The notes below the pieces were generated by a model. It saw only the letters and a list, made by a program, of their open reading frames with translations, ran no database searches and was not told the origin of the DNA. A stretch of DNA of 64,000 nt from positions 47,933,792 to 47,997,791 of the forward strand of contig NC_134090.1 in assembly GCF_000715075.1 (NCBI RefSeq), in the 5' to 3' direction. Made by a program: the position numbers and the translations under genes. Shown here one piece after another: positions 59,156-64,000 of the stretch. The first letter of the stretch is position 1. Every line of letters starts with the position of its first letter. The DNA comes from Nicotiana tabacum. Taxonomy: Eukaryota > Streptophyta > Magnoliopsida > Solanales > Solanaceae.

Positions 59156-59537
59156 GCAACATATAAGAGTAGTGTATGTCTTAGCTGGAGATGTATTCGA
59201 TGTTTGATGGCCTGATTGATAGTGAATTATCTTTGTGTATACATGTTTTATGAGTGCTATCGTAACGTCAAATGTGCCTGCGTTCAAAGAAAAACTGTAA
59301 GTTTTGCAGGGGGAAGGTTGGTTCGTGCTCCTGTCGGCTGGCTTTGCTTTGCTCCATTCTGAAAGCCTTTCGAGTTCCCCTGGGTGACACCTGACTGTTG
59401 TGGAAATAGAGTTTTCAAAAATATGCAATTATTGATAAAAATAGAGTTGTTTTGGAAACGTATTGATATATCAAGTAATTTTTTATGAACTAGTGACTGT
59501 GATACATCTCGAAAGCATTGCAGCTCTCTCATATTGG

Positions 59538-59745
59538 AATTTTGAGGGTCCTCCTCAAAATTCTTCCCTAGTTTGGTAGGTGATTTTTGACTGTTGGCAG
59601 ATGATAGGCATTGCTGAACCTTCTTCGGAATTTTGAGAATCCTTCTCAAAATTCTGCCCCAGTTTCTTAACCGATTCCTGACTGTCTGATATGCGATGGC
59701 GTTGGCTGGACTTGCTCCGAAATTTTGAGGGTCCTCCTCAAAATT
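59538..59745. repeat. Three 25-bp perfect hairpins before the 3' repeats of element C
   Basis: 59538-59562 and 59721-59745 have arms AATTTTGAGG and CCTCAAAATT. 59629-59653 has AATTTTGAG and CTCAAAATT with a changed centre. Each is followed by CTGCCCCAGTTTCT or a variant. Confidence 0.9.
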
Positions 59746-59790
59746 CTGCCCCAGTTTCTGATCTTGGGGGAAATAAAAAATTTATTATGA

Positions 59791-59849
59791 TAAGACCGAA
59801 CCCATAAGGCTGCCTACATATCCCCTCTTAAACGGGAATCAGGTCAAGC
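59791..59849 (-). other. Shared retroelement motif in element C
   Basis: Element strand: GACCTGATTCC, ten to twelve bases, GGATATGTAGGCAGCCTTA, then GGTTCGGTC. Located just downstream of the integrase stop and collinear with the motif in element B. Confidence 0.75.
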
Positions 59850-59886
59850 ATATTTCAATTACATCAAATAAGGAAATGTAAAATAT

Positions 59887-60850
59887 CTAAGCATAGTATC
59901 TCTTGACTGCGTCTGAATTAATTGGTTTTGGCCAGAATTCTCCGTCCATTTCTGCAAGTATGAGTGCTCCTCCTGTTAGTACTTTGTCAACCATGTATGG
60001 ACCTTGCCAATTGGGAAAGAATTTCCCTTTGGCTTCATCTTGATGTGGGAAGATCTTCTTCAATACCAGTTGCCCTGGTACGTACTGTCTTGGTTTGACC
60101 CTTTTGGTGAAAGCTCTGGATATTCTGTTCTGATAAAGTTGACCGTCACACATTGTGTTCATCCTCTTTCCATCGATAAGGGCCAATTGTTCATAGCGAC
60201 TCCTTATCCACTCTGCATCGCTGAGTTCAGCTTCCTGTATGACTCTTAAAGAAGGAATCTCCACCTCGGTTGGGATGATAGCCTCGGTACCATAAACCAA
60301 CATGTAGGGAGATGCCCCGGTTGATGTGCGAATCGTGGTGAGGTACCCCAACTGAGCAAAGGGTAACTTCTCATGCCACTGTTTGTAGTTCTCTACCATT
60401 TATTTTAGTATCTTCTTAATGTTTTTGTTGGCGGCTTCTACGACTCCATTCATCTAAGGTCTGTAGGCTGTGGAATTCTTGTGCTTTATTTGCTTGGTAA
60501 CTTCCTCCTTGATTTTCAGGCTCATGTCTGGTTTGAACTTTCTAAGTTTTTATTTTACTAGCGGACACATGAGATTAGTGGGCAACTTGTAAGCCACTAA
60601 AGAAGTGATCAAACCGGTCATGTCATCATATGACCATGCAAAAATATCCTCATATTCTTTTAAGAAATGAATGTACTCTTCCTTCTCTGTTGGTGACAAG
60701 TGAATGCTGATGCGGGTCTCCTTGATGGTCTCGGCGTCTCCCAAACTTATTGCTTCGGTCTCGTCCAGATTGGACTTAGGCTTTTTCTCAAAATTTTCAA
60801 CCTCCCTGACAATTTCCTCGGGTATCTCATCTTCTTCCTATGAATCACTA
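59887..60850 (-). pseudogene. Element C pol remnant: RT leader fused to integrase C terminus
   Basis: From 60850 the frame encodes the pol leader (ENFEKKPKSNLDETEAIS; ETRISIHLSPTEKEEYIHFL; YEDIFAWSYDDMTGLI), then after a stop KLRKFKPDMSLKIKEEVTKQ. At about 60490-60500 this passes without a break into KHKNSTAYRP-MNGVVEAANKN, which is integrase core downstream of the catalytic aspartates. Integrase continues to 59887 (ASPYMLVYGTEAIIPTEVEI, YVPGQLVLKKIFPH, GPYMVDKVLTGGA). RT fingers-palm, RNase H and the first two-thirds of integrase are absent. Two further TAG codons flank the junction. Confidence 0.85.
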
Positions 60851-61285
60851 TTCTCATGTTGCGTTGCCTCATTACATGTCACAGTCATTAGTTCATTAGG
60901 AAAAGTAATAATAGCGCCATGGAAAGGAAAAGTTAAATATAGTAGTGAATAATAAAGAGCAAATGCATTTGATTAAAACTTGAAAAATTGCCCAGACAAA
61001 GCATGACTCGTTGAATCGAGCATTCATTTTGAAACAAGTAAAACTTAAAACAAAATTACCGGGAAATCTTAAATGCCTAGAATTGCTTATAGAAGTAAAT
61101 TCTGCCAAGCTACCCAGGGACTCGGCGGGCTCAGGATGGTGTGGCGATCCAGTTCTTAAGAACAACTCCCTTCGCCACAGTCTGAATAGTGAGGCCTTCT
61201 TCCTCCTCCTCCTCAATTATGGCACTGCAGTCCATGTTTTCATCCTCCAAGAATAAATTCTTCAACCCAGCTAGTGCTTCTTCCT
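60851..61285 (-). other. Spacer between the protease ORF and pol of element C
   Basis: The protease frame ends in an acidic run (four or more Glu near 61190-61215) and stops near 61127. The next 240 bases are T-rich without a frame, before pol begins. Ogre-type elements carry an intron at this place; I see only compositional support. Confidence 0.4.
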
Positions 61286-62451
61286 CTATAGTTCCCCATA
61301 TTGTGTCAGCCTAATGAAAAGTTTGTTCCAAACGTGGCACTGGTTTCTCAAGAGGGTAATACGGTCCGCGCCATGGAGGTGACCAATCATTATACTCTTG
61401 CCATGTATACTGGTATCCGAGCCCAAGATGGCACCATAATTTTTCAGTTGTATTGGTTTGGTAATGCCTTGGAGGTTCTTTCCCAACCCTTTGCCGGGTT
61501 CATATCCGGACCATGCCAGTATGCTTTCTATTTTGTTACTCCACCACTTATCCTTCTCAACGACATTGGCCTGTTCGATGTGATGATAGGTTTCCCCTCC
61601 TAGCCTTCTTCTATGTCCAATGGTCGGAGTAGTTTGACTAGTATAGATGGGGTTACTCCCATCTCCGTGGATGATCACCTCCTGACGGTTCCATTCGAAT
61701 TTCACGGTTTGATGAAGTGTGGAAGGCACGGCTCCAGCAGATAGATCCATGGTTGGCCCAACAGAAAATTATATAAGGCTGGTATGTCAAGTACTTGGAA
61801 TGCAACGTCGAACCAAGTTGGCTCCATCTGCAAGCAAAGGTTGGTTTCCCCGATCATGTCCCTCTAGGACCCATCGAAAACCTTCACATTCATGCTTTCT
61901 ACTCGTATCTCATGGAAACCTTTGTCCAACCTTTTTAGAGTGTCCAATGGACAAATATTTAGGCTCGAACCTCCATCAACCAAGACCCTGGCAATGAACT
62001 TGTCTTCAAATTGCATTGTGATATGCAATGCTCGATTGTGATTCAAACCCTCGGGCGGTAGCTCATCTTCGTGGAAGATAATCTTATGGCTCTCCAGTAC
62101 TTGCTCAACCATGTTGGCCATTTCTCCATCGGTGATGTTATTGGGTACATAAGCCTCACTCAGTACTTTCATCAAAGCTTTCTTGTGTGCCTCTGATTTT
62201 TGCAATAGTGACAGGATAGATATCTGAGTAGGGACTTTGTTTAGATGGTCAACAACAGAATACACCTTTGCCTGTACTATCCTCCACAGGTCATCTGGCC
62301 TAGTCTCAATGATAGGTTGCCTAGTAGTGGCCTCCTTACTTGAACCTCCCAGGTGTTCAGGTGTATAGACTCTTCCGGTTCTAGTCATTCCTTGTGCAGC
62401 GTCAGATTCCCCTACCCTATCCTTTCCCTTTTCACCGAGCCTCGACAACAT
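61286..62451 (-). pseudogene. Element C protease with C-terminal G-patch
   Basis: The 62451-61864 frame holds a linker (GMTRTGRVYTPEHLGG) and the protease active site (RVLVDGGSSLNICPL, about 61966-61980). A TAG at about 61865 and a frameshift near 61740 follow. 61750-61286 encodes HQTVKFEWNRQEVIIHGDGS and then a G-patch (SGYEPGKGLGKNLQGI, 61466-61540). G-patch domains bind RNA or partner helicases and are known next to protease in some retroviruses and plant retroelements. The copy is inactive through stops and frameshifts. Confidence 0.82.
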
Positions 62452-63960
62452 AATCCCTGGGTATTGCTTTTGAGTTGAATGGGGGTGTGGTTGATACTGT
62501 CATAGAAAGGTGTGACCACTTCTACTTCAAATGGAGCGAAGGTGGCTACGGGTGGAGCTGCTTCCACCTTAAATGGAACTGATGCAGTTATCTCAACCTC
62601 GATTGGTGCCTGAGTCTGAACCAAAATAGGAGTAAGTGTGACTGCAACCTTAAAGTCATCGCCTTCTCGAATAAGCCTGATTGACCCCTCAGGGTCCCAT
62701 TCTTCATTTGTCTCTATCACATGTACACCATCACCTCTGTGATCAGGGAGGGGATTGTTGTGGACATTAGGTGCGACTTCCTTTGATTGTATGACCTTGT
62801 TGTCAATGAGCGTCTAGATCTTATTCTTTAGTGTTCGGCACTCAGCAGTGGTGTGCCCTTTCATACCGGAATGTTACGCATAAGTTTTGTTCGGATTGAC
62901 CCGTTGGGATGAGTTTTCTAATGCCACAGCGGGAACAGGAGTGACGTAACCTACGACTTTCAACCTTTCATACAGTTGGTCGATGACCTCAGCAATGGTG
63001 ATGTATTGTCTATGTGGCTTGCGGTCGAAGTTGGGTCTTGGTCTTGGATAATTTTGGCGAGCTGGTGGTGATTGGAAGTGGGATGGTTGGGAGTTGTAGG
63101 TGTGATGCACAAAGCCTGGTTGGGAATATCTAGGAGATGAAGGTTGATATGTAGGCAGTGATTCTTGGTGTGTGGGTGGAGGTATTTGATATGTGAGTGG
63201 AGGTGTCTGATATGTGGGTGGAGGTGTCTGATAGGTAAGTGGAGATTTTGGGCCATAGGCTACTATTACCACCCCAACATTTCTCTTCTTCGATATGCCA
63301 CTTGATGGTAGTGCCTTATTCGTGGCTTGTAGTGCCTCGAAGTTCGTCACCATCCCGCTTTTGATTCCTTTTTCGATTCTTTCTCCAAGTTTGATGATGT
63401 TAGAGAATTTGTGTTTTTGATAACCATAAACCTTTCATAGTATTGTGGATCCTGTGCCCTAACGAAGAATTTATTCATCTGTTCTTCGTCCAAAGAGGGC
63501 CTGACTTTGGCTTCTTCTGACCTCCAATGAGTAGCATACTCACGGGAAGTTTCAGTAGGTTTCTTCTTAAGATTCTGAATGTAGAAAATATCTGATGCGT
63601 TTTCTTTGTTGAACCTGAACCGGTCCATGAAATCCGACGCCATGCTTACCCAATTGGACAATTTCTTAGGATTTTGGCTGATATACCAAGACAAAGCGGG
63701 CTCCTCATAAAGAGCTTCATCCGGATCTTTTCATCTTTCCCAATCCCGACAAGCTTGTCACAATAGCTCCTTAGATGAACCTTGGGATCTCCCCCATCGA
63801 ACATTTTGAACTTGGGAGGTTTGTACCCCTCTAGTAGTTCGACATCCGGCTGTATGCACAGATCTTCATAGTTCAAACCTTCTATTTCTCTATCGCCCTC
63901 AATACCTTGAACTCGGCTTGTTAACTTCTTGAGTTCTTCAACCATGTTTTTAATGAGCAA
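62412..63960 (-). pseudogene. Element C gag
   Basis: Three overlapping frames form one gag with frameshifts near 63680 and 63350. 63960-63650: coiled coil then YEDLCIQPDVELLEGYKPPK and KVHLRSYCDKLVGIGKDEK. 63694-63350: LSWYISQNPKKLSNWVSMAS and FYIQNLKKKPTETSREYATH. 63353-62874: a Pro/Gln/Tyr-rich stretch with TYQTPPP and TYQIPPP repeats, then QLYERLKVVGYVTPVPAV. Beyond a gap holding a degraded zinc-knuckle-like CRTLKNKI segment (about 62830), 62720-62412 continues (EEWDPEGSIRLIREGDDF). Only the extreme N terminus is off the window. Confidence 0.85.
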
Positions 63961-64000
63961 GTCCTTCTCCGAGGATTCCGGTGTACAGGAAATTGGTTGG

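Larger units (their letters stand above)
53284..64000 (-). mobile_element. Element C: Tat/Ogre-like retrotransposon with deleted pol, cut by the right edge
   Basis: 3' LTR 53284-57852, polypurine tract 57853-57870, then in element order (right to left) gag 63960-62874, protease with G-patch 62451-61466, and a pol remnant 60850-59887. Gag and protease residues are of the Tat type. Pol joins the N-terminal leader of reverse transcriptase straight to the integrase C-terminal half. Between pol and the LTR lie three hairpin-rich repeat sets and the GATACGTAGGCA-type motif. The 5' LTR is outside the window. Confidence 0.9.

Overview
The window is nuclear DNA of a flowering plant, most likely a Solanaceae and probably a Nicotiana-type genome. 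Evidence for this: two intron-containing plant genes on the minus strand, several SINE pieces with the TTG-repeat tail and body typical of the tobacco TS family, and large Ty3/gypsy LTR retrotransposons of the chromovirus and Tat/Ogre-like lineages filling about three quarters of the sequence. Assignments come from reading the sequence and recognising families; no search was run.

Layout. (1) 1-8195: a degenerate minus-strand Ty3/gypsy chromovirus with a complete 2.9 kb 5' LTR at right; its 3' LTR is cut by the window edge. (2) 8196-13690: AT-rich spacer with a Helitron-like block, SINE/LINE debris and a fragmentary short-chain dehydrogenase pseudogene. (3) 13703-18258: a seven-exon minus-strand gene for a CID (RNA polymerase II CTD-interacting) protein of the RPRD type, 515 aa. 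(4) 20345-23563, with a 5'-UTR exon near 24465-24735: a minus-strand gene for the plant Acinus homologue (SAP domain, RRM-like region, RSB motif), 809 aa. It carries an in-frame 153-residue tandem duplication and a separate tandem duplication in an intron. (5) 24891-27268: a PIF/Harbinger-type MITE, a hAT-type MITE and a Helitron 3' end. (6) 27750-53154: nested retrotransposons. Element A (minus, Tat-like, non-autonomous, gag-protease plus an antisense intron-containing ORF, TSD CAGAG) is interrupted exactly in its primer-binding site by element B (plus, no coding capacity, TSD GGCGC). The 5' LTR of B is in turn interrupted by D, a 4.9 kb solo LTR (TSD AGTTT). (7) 53284-64000: element C, a minus-strand Tat/Ogre-like element of the same family as D, running off the right edge. 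Its pol has lost most of RT, RNase H and the integrase core through an internal deletion.

The two host genes both act in co-transcriptional RNA processing: one on the polymerase CTD, the other in the ASAP/PSAP splicing complexes. They are read in the same direction with about 2 kb between them. I see no sign that they are functionally linked beyond adjacency.

The most unusual signal is a recurring architecture in four different LTR elements. Their non-coding parts contain tandem or clustered short units (about 13-35 bp) that are each a small perfect hairpin. In several arrays the two arms change together: CCTAG/CTAGG alternates with CTTAG/CTAAG in B, GAGGC/GCCTC with GAGTC/GACTC in C, and AGCCC/GGGCT with AGCCT/AGGCT in the chromovirus LTR. 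Either RNA structure is maintained, or hairpin-templated copying during reverse transcription corrects the arms. Elements B and C also share a conserved non-coding motif around GATACGTAGGCA. In the chromovirus, all fourteen in-frame premature stops I could place are TAG, mostly where CAG (Gln) is expected, which suggests decay by deamination at CHG-methylated cytosines.
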